Below, in pieces: positions 57,044-64,000 of a stretch of 64,000 nucleotides of DNA. A model generated the notes under the pieces. The model was not told where the DNA came from and did no database searches. It was given only the letters and a program-made list of their open reading frames with translations. This stretch comes from Amaricoccus sp. GTDB lineage: Bacteria > Pseudomonadota > Alphaproteobacteria > Rhodobacterales > Rhodobacteraceae. Every line of letters begins with the position of its first letter. The first letter of the stretch is position 1. A program made the position numbers and the translations under genes. The DNA is taken from the NCBI RefSeq assembly GCF_017993425.1, contig NZ_JAGOMQ010000003.1:62001-126000 (forward strand), read 5' to 3'.

Positions 57044-59374
57044 ATGCCCTCTTTCTCGAGTACCCTCGAAGCCGCCATCCACAACGCGCTCGGGCATGCG
57101 AACCAGCGCAAGCACGAGCTTGCGACGCTGGAGCATCTCCTGCTCGCACTCCTCGACGAGCCCGAGGCCGCAAAGGTGATGCGGGCCTGCGGGGTCGACA
57201 TCGAGAAGCTGCGCAAGAACATCGTCGCCTTCCTCGACGAGGAGCTCGACGCGCTCATTTCCGACGTCGACGGCTCGGAGGCCGCGCCGACCACCGGCTT
57301 CCAGCGGGTGATCCAGCGCGCGGCGATCCATGTCCAGAGCTCGGGCCGCTCGGAGGTCACCGGGGCGAACGTGCTGGTCGCGATCTTCGCCGAGCGCGAG
57401 AGCCACGCCGCCTATTTCCTGCAGGAGCAGGACATGACCCGCTACGACGCGGTCAACTACATCAGCCACGGCGTCGCCAAGGACCCGTCCTACGGCGAGA
57501 GCCGGCCGGTGAAGGGCGCCGAGCCCGCGCCGGAGCAGAAGCAGTCGGCCTCCGCCTCCGCCTCGAAGGAGGGCGAGGAGACGGCGCTGCAGAAGTACTG
57601 CGTCGACCTGAACGAGAAGGCCCGCAAGGGCGACGTCGACCCGCTGATCGGCCGCGACCTCGAGGTCGAGCGCTGCATCCAGGTCCTGTGCCGGCGGCGC
57701 AAGAACAACCCGCTGCTCGTGGGCGACCCGGGCGTCGGCAAGACCGCGATCGCCGAGGGCCTCGCGCGCAAGATCGTCGACGGCGAGACGCCGGGCGTGC
57801 TCGCCGACACCACCATCTTCGCGCTCGACATGGGCGCGCTCCTCGCCGGCACCCGCTACCGCGGCGACTTCGAGGAGCGGCTGAAGGCGGTGATGAAGGA
57901 GCTGGAGAACCACCCGAACGCCATCCTCTTCATCGACGAGATCCACACGGTGATCGGCGCGGGCGCGACCTCCGGCGGCGCGATGGACGCGTCCAACCTG
58001 CTGAAGCCGGCGCTCCAGTCGGGGACGCTGCGCTGCATGGGCTCGACCACCTACAAGGAGTATCGCCAGCACTTCGAGAAGGACCGGGCGCTGGCGCGGC
58101 GGTTCCAGAAGATCGACGTGAACGAGCCGTCGGTCGAGGACGCGTTCAAGATCCTCAAGGGGCTGAAGCCCTATTTCGAGGACCACCACGACGTGCGCTA
58201 CACCCAGGACGCCATCCGCTCGGCGGTGGACCTGTCGGCGCGCTACATCCACGACCGCAAGCTGCCGGACAAGGCGATCGACGTGATCGACGAGGCCGGC
58301 GCGGCGCAGCACCTGCTGCCGGAGAGCCGGCGGCGCAAGACCATCACCTCGAAGGAGATCGAGGCGGTGGTGGCGAAGATCGCGCGGATCCCGCCGAAGA
58401 ACGTGTCGAAGGACGACGCCGAGGTGCTGAAGGATCTCGACACCACTCTGAAGCGGGTGGTGTTCGGCCAGGACGCGGCGATCGAGGCGCTGGCCTCGGC
58501 GATCAAGCTGAGCCGGGCCGGGCTGAGGGAGCCGGAGAAGCCGATCGGCAACTACCTGTTCACCGGGCCCACGGGCGTCGGCAAGACCGAGGTGGCCAAG
58601 CAGCTCGCCGACAAGCTCGGCGTGGAGCTGCTGCGCTTCGACATGTCGGAGTACATGGAGAAGCACACCGTCAGCCGGCTGATCGGCGCGCCGCCGGGCT
58701 ATGTCGGCTTCGACCAGGGCGGGCTGCTGACCGACGGCGTGGACCAGCATCCGCATTGCGTGCTGCTGCTCGACGAGATGGAGAAGGCGCATCCGGACGT
58801 CTACAACATCCTGCTGCAGGTGATGGACCACGGCAAGCTCACCGACCACAACGGCCGGACGGTGGATTTCCGCAACGTCGTGCTGATCATGACCTCGAAC
58901 GCCGGCGCGGCCGAGCAGGCGCGGGAGGCGATCGGCTTCGGGCGGTCGCGGCGCGAGGGCGAGGATTCGGCGGCGGTCGAGCGGATGTTCACGCCGGAGT
59001 TCCGCAACCGGCTCGACGCGGTCATCAGCTTCGCGCCGCTGCCGCGGGAGGTGATCCTCCAGGTGGTGGAGAAGTTCGTGCTCCAGCTCGAGGCGCAGCT
59101 CCTCGACCGCAACGTGCAGATCGAGCTGACGCCGGAGGCGGCGGACTGGCTGGCGGAGAAGGGCTACGACGACAAGATGGGCGCGCGGCCGCTCGGCCGG
59201 GTGATCCAGGAGAACGTCAAGAAGCCGCTGGCCGAGGAGCTGCTGTTCGGCAAGCTGACCAAGGGCGGGCTGGTGCGGGTGACGGTGGCCGACGGCGCGC
59301 TGAGGCTCGTCATCGAGGCCGCCGAGGCGCCGCGCATCGCCTCCAAGCGGCCGCCTTTGCTGACGGCGGAATAA
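57044..59374 (+). CDS. clpA: ATP-dependent Clp protease ATP-binding subunit ClpA
   Basis: This 776-residue AAA+ unfoldase has an N-domain ([32 protein letters not shown]), a first AAA module with Walker [14 protein letters not shown] and Walker [14 protein letters not shown], and a second with [13 protein letters not shown] and [15 protein letters not shown]. It works with ClpP, which is not in the window. GGAAGGA precedes the ATG at 57044. Confidence 0.97.
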   Translation: MPSFSSTLEAAIHNALGHANQRKHELATLEHLLLALLDEPEAAKVMRACGVDIEKLRKNIVAFLDEELDALISDVDGSEAAPTTGFQRVIQRAAIHVQSSGRSEVTGANVLVAIFAERESHAAYFLQEQDMTRYDAVNYISHGVAKDPSYGESRPVKGAEPAPEQKQSASASASKEGEETALQKYCVDLNEKARKGDVDPLIGRDLEVERCIQVLCRRRKNNPLLVGDPGVGKTAIAEGLARKIVDGETPGVLADTTIFALDMGALLAGTRYRGDFEERLKAVMKELENHPNAILFIDEIHTVIGAGATSGGAMDASNLLKPALQSGTLRCMGSTTYKEYRQHFEKDRALARRFQKIDVNEPSVEDAFKILKGLKPYFEDHHDVRYTQDAIRSAVDLSARYIHDRKLPDKAIDVIDEAGAAQHLLPESRRRKTITSKEIEAVVAKIARIPPKNVSKDDAEVLKDLDTTLKRVVFGQDAAIEALASAIKLSRAGLREPEKPIGNYLFTGPTGVGKTEVAKQLADKLGVELLRFDMSEYMEKHTVSRLIGAPPGYVGFDQGGLLTDGVDQHPHCVLLLDEMEKAHPDVYNILLQVMDHGKLTDHNGRTVDFRNVVLIMTSNAGAAEQAREAIGFGRSRREGEDSAAVERMFTPEFRNRLDAVISFAPLPREVILQVVEKFVLQLEAQLLDRNVQIELTPEAADWLAEKGYDDKMGARPLGRVIQENVKKPLAEELLFGKLTKGGLVRVTVADGALRLVIEAAEAPRIASKRPPLLTAE

Positions 59375-59402
59375 GCGGCGGCGGGGACCTTCGCGACGAC
59401 AG

Positions 59403-59430
59403 GGCCCGGGCGGCGACGCCCGGGCCTTTT
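59403..59430 (+). terminator. Rho-independent terminator after clpA
   Basis: GGCCCGGGCG (59403-59412) and CGCCCGGGCC (59417-59426) enclose a four-base loop, followed by TTTT. Confidence 0.88.
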
Positions 59431-59525
59431 GCTTTCGGGGCGGGCGGATGCCCCGATTGGATCGGCGCGACGATCGTGACGAAGCGTTACGCACTTAGCC
59501 ACCGCGACGGAATTTGTGTCTTGGC

Positions 59526-60644
59526 TCAGGATGAAACCGGCGGTAGGTCTGAAAAAATTTCAGGCTGGCGCACTCTCAGTGCGAGGGACAAGGCTTGTTG
59601 TTCTTCGCCGCTCGCGCTGCGCTTGCGCTCAGCAATCTCGCGTATTTGATCCTCAGGCATCGACAACAACGACGAGAGTTGAGCAAGATTGACTCCCGAA
59701 GCTTCGATTGCCTGATTCAATCCGATGGCCCAGCGGCGTACGTCTTGGTTAACGGAGAAAAAATCGGAACCTATGGTCGATATTCTGGTATATGCCCGCT
59801 CCGAAAGCATGCCCGAGACAATGCCTACAAATGAAATAAAGAATGGATCTAACGGAACCTCCGCACCGGAAGCATTTATGGATAGCTGTCCAGCCTTAAG
59901 AAAAACCAATATGATCAGTGCGCTCATGCTTCCTATAAATGGAAGAAGCATAAATCGTCTAGGGGAAAGATCGTCGTCCATACGGACAAAGGACCATGTC
60001 ATGGCTATAACGCTTCCAAGTAAACCCATAAACATCATCAATAAAAGTGTAAGAATTTCTTGAGGAAGTTTTATTAGCTCGCCATAAAGCGGGATCTCTT
60101 CATAAAATCTGCGCACGTCGAAGAATCTGGTTAAATTGTGACTGCTCTTTATTTTATCAATTTCTGCTAGCTTCGTGGCTTCAAATTGCGCAAACCTTTC
60201 GGCCTCGCCCTCCGAATAGAGGTTGTCACGCGTCTGCGCGGCGGCAGTGAACCGAGCGAATGCATCGCATCTCTCGTCTCGGGGCCCTTCGCCACTACCG
60301 CAGTTTTCTATAAGACTCTGAAAAAGGGGGGATACCACAAAGTCCTGCTCGTCTATCCAGAAATTCCCTTCCGTCATTACATTTAGAGCGCTTTCAATCT
60401 CCCCTTTAACTCGGTAGAGTTTGTCATTGTGCTCTATTTCCTGATAGACGCGAGCAATGGCTCGTGTCACATTTCCTTCCGCATCGAGCAAATCCTCGTA
60501 ACGTAGCACTTTCAGGTCGCTCATAGCTTCTCGCACCTGCATAGTACTTAACAAGCCAACCACAGAGAAAACTGCAATCGCGTAGAGGACCAGTAAATAA
60601 ATCCCAGAAAAAACTGAATATAAAAAACGAATAATTCGAAGCAT
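59526..60644 (-). CDS. Unrecognised membrane protein in AT-rich insert
   Basis: This 372-residue protein was not assigned to a family. It has one N-terminal membrane helix (about residues 8-33), an extended charged region with EIEHNDKLYRVKGEIESALNVM (about 34-190), two or three helices in the second half (LTLLLMMFMGLLGSVIAMTWSF, MLLPFIGSMSALIILVFL, FFISFVGIVSGML) and a C-terminal stretch resembling a helix-turn-helix (LNQAIEASGVNLAQLSSLLSMPEDQIREIA). The gene is much AT-richer than its neighbours clpA and dxs, which points to horizontal acquisition. A membrane-linked defence or stress effector is possible but unproven. Confidence 0.75.
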   Translation of the reverse strand: MLRIIRFLYSVFSGIYLLVLYAIAVFSVVGLLSTMQVREAMSDLKVLRYEDLLDAEGNVTRAIARVYQEIEHNDKLYRVKGEIESALNVMTEGNFWIDEQDFVVSPLFQSLIENCGSGEGPRDERCDAFARFTAAAQTRDNLYSEGEAERFAQFEATKLAEIDKIKSSHNLTRFFDVRRFYEEIPLYGELIKLPQEILTLLLMMFMGLLGSVIAMTWSFVRMDDDLSPRRFMLLPFIGSMSALIILVFLKAGQLSINASGAEVPLDPFFISFVGIVSGMLSERAYTRISTIGSDFFSVNQDVRRWAIGLNQAIEASGVNLAQLSSLLSMPEDQIREIAERKRSASGEEQQALSLALRVRQPEIFSDLPPVSS

Positions 60645-60747
60645 ATCGTGAGCCTCATTCTGATCGAGCGGATCGTCTCCAGAAAAAATGACGTAGTCTA
60701 AAATTGTATCACAATTAAATCAAAAAATCAATACACATCAACCGCAG

Positions 60748-62691
60748 CTAAGTCGCCTTCCATTTGCCCACCCGCGCCACGCCCAGCACCGCCAGAACCT
60801 TCGCCTCGATCTGCTCGGCGTTCATCGCGGCGGCGGCGTACATCTTCGCCGGGCTGTCCTGGTCGATGAAGGTGTCGGGCAGGACCATGGAGCGGAACCG
60901 CAGGCCGCGGTCGAAGACGCCCTCCTCCGCCAGCAACTGCGCGACGTGGGAGCCGAAGCCGCCGATGGCGCCTTCCTCGATGGTGATCAGCGCCTCGTGC
61001 TCGCGGGCGAGGCGGAGGATCAGGTCGCGGTCGAGCGGCTTGGCGAAGCGGGCGTCGGCGATCGTCGGGGCCATCCCGCGCGCCGCCAGCGCCTCGGCCG
61101 CCTTCAGCACCTCGGCGAGGCGGGCGCCGAAGGAGAGGATGGCGACGCGCGCGCCCTCGCGGATCACCCGGCCTCGGCCGATCTCCAGCGGGCGGCCGCG
61201 CTCCGGCATCTCGACGCCGACGCCGTCGCCGCGCGGGAAGCGGAAGGCGGAGGGGCGGTCGTCGAGCGCCGCGGCGGTCGCGACCATGTGGACGAGCTCG
61301 GCCTCGTCCGCCGCGGCCATCACCACGAAGTCGGGCAGCGAGGCGAGGAAGCCGATGTCGAAGGCGCCGGCATGGGTCGGCCCGTCGGCGCCGACCAGCC
61401 CGGCGCGGTCGATCGCGAAGCGCACCGGCAGGCGCTGGATCGCCACGTCGTGGACGACCTGGTCGTAGCCGCGCTGCAGGAACGTCGAGTAGATCGCGCA
61501 GAACGGCCGCATCCCCGCGGCGGCCAGCCCGGCGCAGAAGGTCACGCCGTGCTGCTCGGCGATGCCGACGTCGAAGCAGCGCCGCGGAAAGCGCTCGGCG
61601 AAGAGGTTCAGGCCCGTGCCGTCCGGCATCGCGGCGGTCACCGCGACGATGCGGTCGTCCGCCTCGGCCTCGCGGATCAGGCTCTGCGCGAACACCTTGG
61701 TGTAGGAGGGCGCGTTCGACGGGGCCTTGACCTGTGCGCCGCTCGTGACGTCGAACTTCGCGACGCCGTGGTACTTGTCCGAGGCGCGCTCCGCCGGCGC
61801 GTAGCCCTTGCCCTTCTTCGTCAGCGCATGGATCAGCACCGGCCCGTCGGCGCGGGTCTTCACCGTGCGCAGCGTCGCGAGGAGCTGGTCCATGTCGTGG
61901 CCGTCCACCGGGCCGACATAGGAGAAGCCGAGCTCCTCGAAGAGCGTGCCCCCGACGGTCGCGTGCTTCACCATGTCGCGCGCCCGCTTCGCCCCCTCCT
62001 GCAATGGCGGCGGCAGCAGGCGCACCGCCCCCTTGGCGACGGAATAGAGCTCCTGGAACGGCTCGCCGGCGTAGAGCCGCGCGAGGTAGGAGGACATCGC
62101 GCCGACCGGGGGCGCGATCGACATCTCGTTGTCGTTGAGGATGACGATCAGCCGCTTCTTCAGATGGCCGGCGTTGTTCATCGCCTCGTAGGCCATGCCC
62201 GCCGACATGGCGCCGTCGCCGATCACCGCGATCACGTCGCCGACGTCCGGGGCGCCGAGGTCGCGCGCCACCGCGAAGCCGAGCGCGGCGGAGATCGAGG
62301 TCGAGGAATGCGCCGCCCCGAACGGGTCGTAGGCGCTCTCCGCGCGCTTGGTGAAGCCCGAGAGCCCGCCGCCGGCCCGCAGCGTGCGGATGCGGTCGCG
62401 CCGCCCGGTCAGGATCTTGTGCGGATAGCACTGGTGGCCGACGTCCCAGATCAGCTTGTCGGTCGGGGCGTTGAAGACCGCGTGGATCGCCACCGTCAGC
62501 TCCACGACGCCGAGCCCGGCCCCGAGATGGCCGCCCGTCACCGAGACGGCGGAGATCGTCTCGGCGCGCAGCTCGTCGGCGACGGCGCGCAGCTGGGCGT
62601 TCGACAGGCCGCACAGGTCCGAGGGCAGGTGGATGCGGTCGAGATGCGGGGTGTTCGGACGGGGGTCGCTGTTCAGGGGGTCGCTGGACAT
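60748..62691 (-). CDS. dxs: 1-deoxy-D-xylulose-5-phosphate synthase
   Basis: This 647-residue thiamine-diphosphate enzyme makes the first intermediate of non-mevalonate isoprenoid synthesis. The N-terminal region has [23 protein letters not shown] and [19 protein letters not shown], the cofactor loop [20 protein letters not shown], and later [37 protein letters not shown]. The start at 62691 gives MSSDPLNSD. It follows ispA on the same strand with a 17-bp gap. Confidence 0.97.
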   Translation of the reverse strand: MSSDPLNSDPRPNTPHLDRIHLPSDLCGLSNAQLRAVADELRAETISAVSVTGGHLGAGLGVVELTVAIHAVFNAPTDKLIWDVGHQCYPHKILTGRRDRIRTLRAGGGLSGFTKRAESAYDPFGAAHSSTSISAALGFAVARDLGAPDVGDVIAVIGDGAMSAGMAYEAMNNAGHLKKRLIVILNDNEMSIAPPVGAMSSYLARLYAGEPFQELYSVAKGAVRLLPPPLQEGAKRARDMVKHATVGGTLFEELGFSYVGPVDGHDMDQLLATLRTVKTRADGPVLIHALTKKGKGYAPAERASDKYHGVAKFDVTSGAQVKAPSNAPSYTKVFAQSLIREAEADDRIVAVTAAMPDGTGLNLFAERFPRRCFDVGIAEQHGVTFCAGLAAAGMRPFCAIYSTFLQRGYDQVVHDVAIQRLPVRFAIDRAGLVGADGPTHAGAFDIGFLASLPDFVVMAAADEAELVHMVATAAALDDRPSAFRFPRGDGVGVEMPERGRPLEIGRGRVIREGARVAILSFGARLAEVLKAAEALAARGMAPTIADARFAKPLDRDLILRLAREHEALITIEEGAIGGFGSHVAQLLAEEGVFDRGLRFRSMVLPDTFIDQDSPAKMYAAAAMNAEQIEAKVLAVLGVARVGKWKAT

Positions 62692-62708
62692 CTGGCTTCC
62701 TTCGCGCG

Positions 62709-63599
62709 TCAGGCCGGGCGCTCGACGACAAACGCCGCGGCCTGCCGGAGGGTTTCCGCCGCCGAGCCGTAGGGCGCAAGGGCGTCGCAGGCGCTGGCGG
62801 CGAGCTCGCGCGCCCGCGCCCGCGCCCCGTCGAGCCCGAGCAGCCCGACGAAGGTCGCCTTGCCCGCCGCCGCGTCCTTGCCGACGCGCTTGCCGGCGGT
62901 CTCGGGATCGCCCTCGACGTCGATGATGTCGTCGCGGATCTGGAAGGCGAGGCCGAGGTCGGCGGCGTAGCGGCGCATCGGCTCGGGGTCGGAGCGGCCG
63001 AGGATCGCGCCCGCCTCCGCCGCCCAGACGATCAGCGCCCCGGTCTTCAGCGCCTGGAGCCCGGAGATGGCGGCGAGGTCGAGCGGCTCGGCCGCCCGCT
63101 CGGCGGCGAGGTCGAGCGACTGCCCGCCGACCATCCCCGCCGCCCCGGCCGCCTGCGCCAGCCGATGGATCAGCCGCACCTGCATCCGCGGGTCGATGCC
63201 GCCCTGCGGCGCGGCGAGGATCTCGAAGGCGAGCGCCTGCAGCGCGTCGCCGGCCAGCACCGCGGTCGCCTCGTCCCATTTGACATGGACGGTCGGCTGG
63301 CCGCGCCTTGTGTCGTCGTCGTCCATGCAGGGCATGTCGTCATGGACGAGGCTGTAGGCGTGGACGCATTCCACCGCCGCCGCCGCCCGCAGCGCCTGCG
63401 CGGCCGGGGCATGGAACAGCGCCGCGCTCTCCATGGCGAGAAAGGCGCGCAGCCGCTTGCCGCCGCCCAGCGTCGCGTAGCGCATCGCCTCGGCGAGCGG
63501 CGTCTCCGGCGGCGGCAGCAGCGCCGCGAGCGTCGCCTCGACGGCGGCGGCGTGCGCGCGCAGGCGCTCCGTGAAGCGGGTCAGCGTCGCCTCGTCCAT
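62709..63599 (-). CDS. ispA: Farnesyl/geranyl diphosphate synthase
   Basis: This 296-residue prenyltransferase has both aspartate-rich motifs: [17 protein letters not shown] and [13 protein letters not shown]. It also has [10 protein letters not shown] near the N-terminus. It chains isopentenyl units made by the Dxs pathway. It lies between xseB and dxs, a common alphaproteobacterial arrangement. Confidence 0.96.
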   Translation of the reverse strand: MDEATLTRFTERLRAHAAAVEATLAALLPPPETPLAEAMRYATLGGGKRLRAFLAMESAALFHAPAAQALRAAAAVECVHAYSLVHDDMPCMDDDDTRRGQPTVHVKWDEATAVLAGDALQALAFEILAAPQGGIDPRMQVRLIHRLAQAAGAAGMVGGQSLDLAAERAAEPLDLAAISGLQALKTGALIVWAAEAGAILGRSDPEPMRRYAADLGLAFQIRDDIIDVEGDPETAGKRVGKDAAAGKATFVGLLGLDGARARARELAASACDALAPYGSAAETLRQAAAFVVERPA

Positions 63600-63602
63600 G
63601 GC

Positions 63603-63848
63603 TCAGGCCGGGTCGAGCGGCTTCGCGCCGATGGCGGTTCCGTCCGGCCCGGCGACGATCTGCGCCACCCGGGCCTCGGCGGCCTTGAGCTTCGCCTCGC
63701 AATGCCCGCGCAGCTCGGCGCCGCGGGCGTAGAGCGCGATCGATTCCTCGAGCGGCGCGGCGCCCGATTCCAGCCGATGCACCACCGCCTCGAGCTCGGC
63801 CAGCGCCGCCTCGAAGCTCATCTCCCCGACCGGGGTCTCCTCAGCCAT
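63603..63848 (-). CDS. xseB: Exodeoxyribonuclease VII small subunit
   Basis: This 81-residue protein has the XseB pattern: MSFEAALAELEAVVHRLESGAAPLEESIALYARGAELRGHCEAKLKAAEARV. It pairs with XseA, not in the window, to digest single-stranded DNA. The ATG overlaps the end of the deacetylase-family gene by eight bases. Confidence 0.95.
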   Translation of the reverse strand: MAEETPVGEMSFEAALAELEAVVHRLESGAAPLEESIALYARGAELRGHCEAKLKAAEARVAQIVAGPDGTAIGAKPLDPA

Positions 63849-64000
63849 GGCCGCGCTCCATCAGCACGCGCACATGCGCCGCCACCGAGCCCGCCAGCGC
63901 CCCGAGGTCGTAGCCGCCCTCCAGCGTCGAGACCACGCGCCCCTCGCAGCACATGTCGGCGAGGTCGCAGAGCCGGCTGGTCGCCCAGGCGAAGTCGGCC
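63841..64000 (-). CDS. Histone-deacetylase-family protein, C-terminal part (cut by window edge)
   Basis: The last 53 codons of a gene running off the right edge read DFAWATSRLCDLADMCCEGR, then VVSTLEGGYDLGALAGSVAAHVR, and end ERGHG. This matches the C-terminus of bacterial histone-deacetylase-like amidohydrolases, including the GGYD motif. The TGA is at 63841-63843, overlapping xseB. The deacetylase-xseB-ispA-dxs order is typical of Rhodobacterales. Confidence 0.85.
   Translation of the reverse strand, partial: ADFAWATSRLCDLADMCCEGRVVSTLEGGYDLGALAGSVAAHVRVLMERGHG

Overview
The window is chromosomal DNA from a very GC-rich alphaproteobacterium, most likely of the Rhodobacterales type. Support comes from the complete PhyR/NepR/EcfG general stress module with an HWE-type histidine kinase, the dxs-ispA-xseB-deacetylase gene order, a stand-alone F1 operon atpHAGDC without F0 genes, a PuuD-type urate hydroxylase with a fused cytochrome c tail, and a divergent gloB/methyltransferase pair. 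No rRNA, tRNA, CRISPR array, transposase or phage gene was seen. The right edge cuts through a histone-deacetylase-family gene.

Layout. 0.3-8.0 kb: mostly minus-strand catabolic and redox genes (M20 peptidase, Fe-dependent alcohol dehydrogenase, membrane-anchored LuxR-type regulator, cytochrome b561 with a PepSY partner, aldehyde dehydrogenase, glutamine-synthetase-like ligase). A VapC toxin with an unusual DUF7662-type antitoxin sits inside this run. 8.2-14.4 kb: gap, an orphan BrnA antitoxin, an AT-rich insert carrying one ATPase-TIR gene (probable phage defence), glpK, a DeoR regulator and a cold-shock gene. 14.6-30.2 kb: housekeeping and biosynthesis (polysaccharide export lipoprotein, ribD-nrdR, trpA, ccmE, argC, murI, hisA, hisF-hisE). 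30.1-37 kb: sfsA, a CinA-like gene and a compact general stress response locus. 37.3-48.4 kb: transporters, thuA-thuB, mscL, exbBD-tonB and a LysR/puuD pair. 49.8-54.8 kb: atpHAGDC. 54.9-64 kb: methyltransferase/gloB, clpA, a second AT-rich single-gene insert, then dxs-ispA-xseB.

Two systems stand out. First, four copies of a 0.28-0.35 kb hairpin-rich element occupy intergenic gaps at 47-324, 19498-19847, about 40845-41161 and 41868-42186. The second and fourth have 14-bp terminal inverted repeats and perfect 9-bp target duplications, so this is a recently mobile non-autonomous (MITE-like) transposon family with no transposase here. Second, the stress locus carries four matches to the EcfG promoter (GGAAC, 16-17 nt, CGTT), upstream of csbD, a PRC-barrel gene, phyR and the HWE kinase gene. 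It also contains a second kinase-like protein that has lost both its phospho-acceptor histidine and its ATP-binding asparagine. Together these describe a self-contained stress regulon with its signalling proteins and two of its likely targets side by side.

Limits. All functions come from reading motifs and family resemblance by eye. No database or structure search was run, so family names for small or unusual proteins are best judgements.
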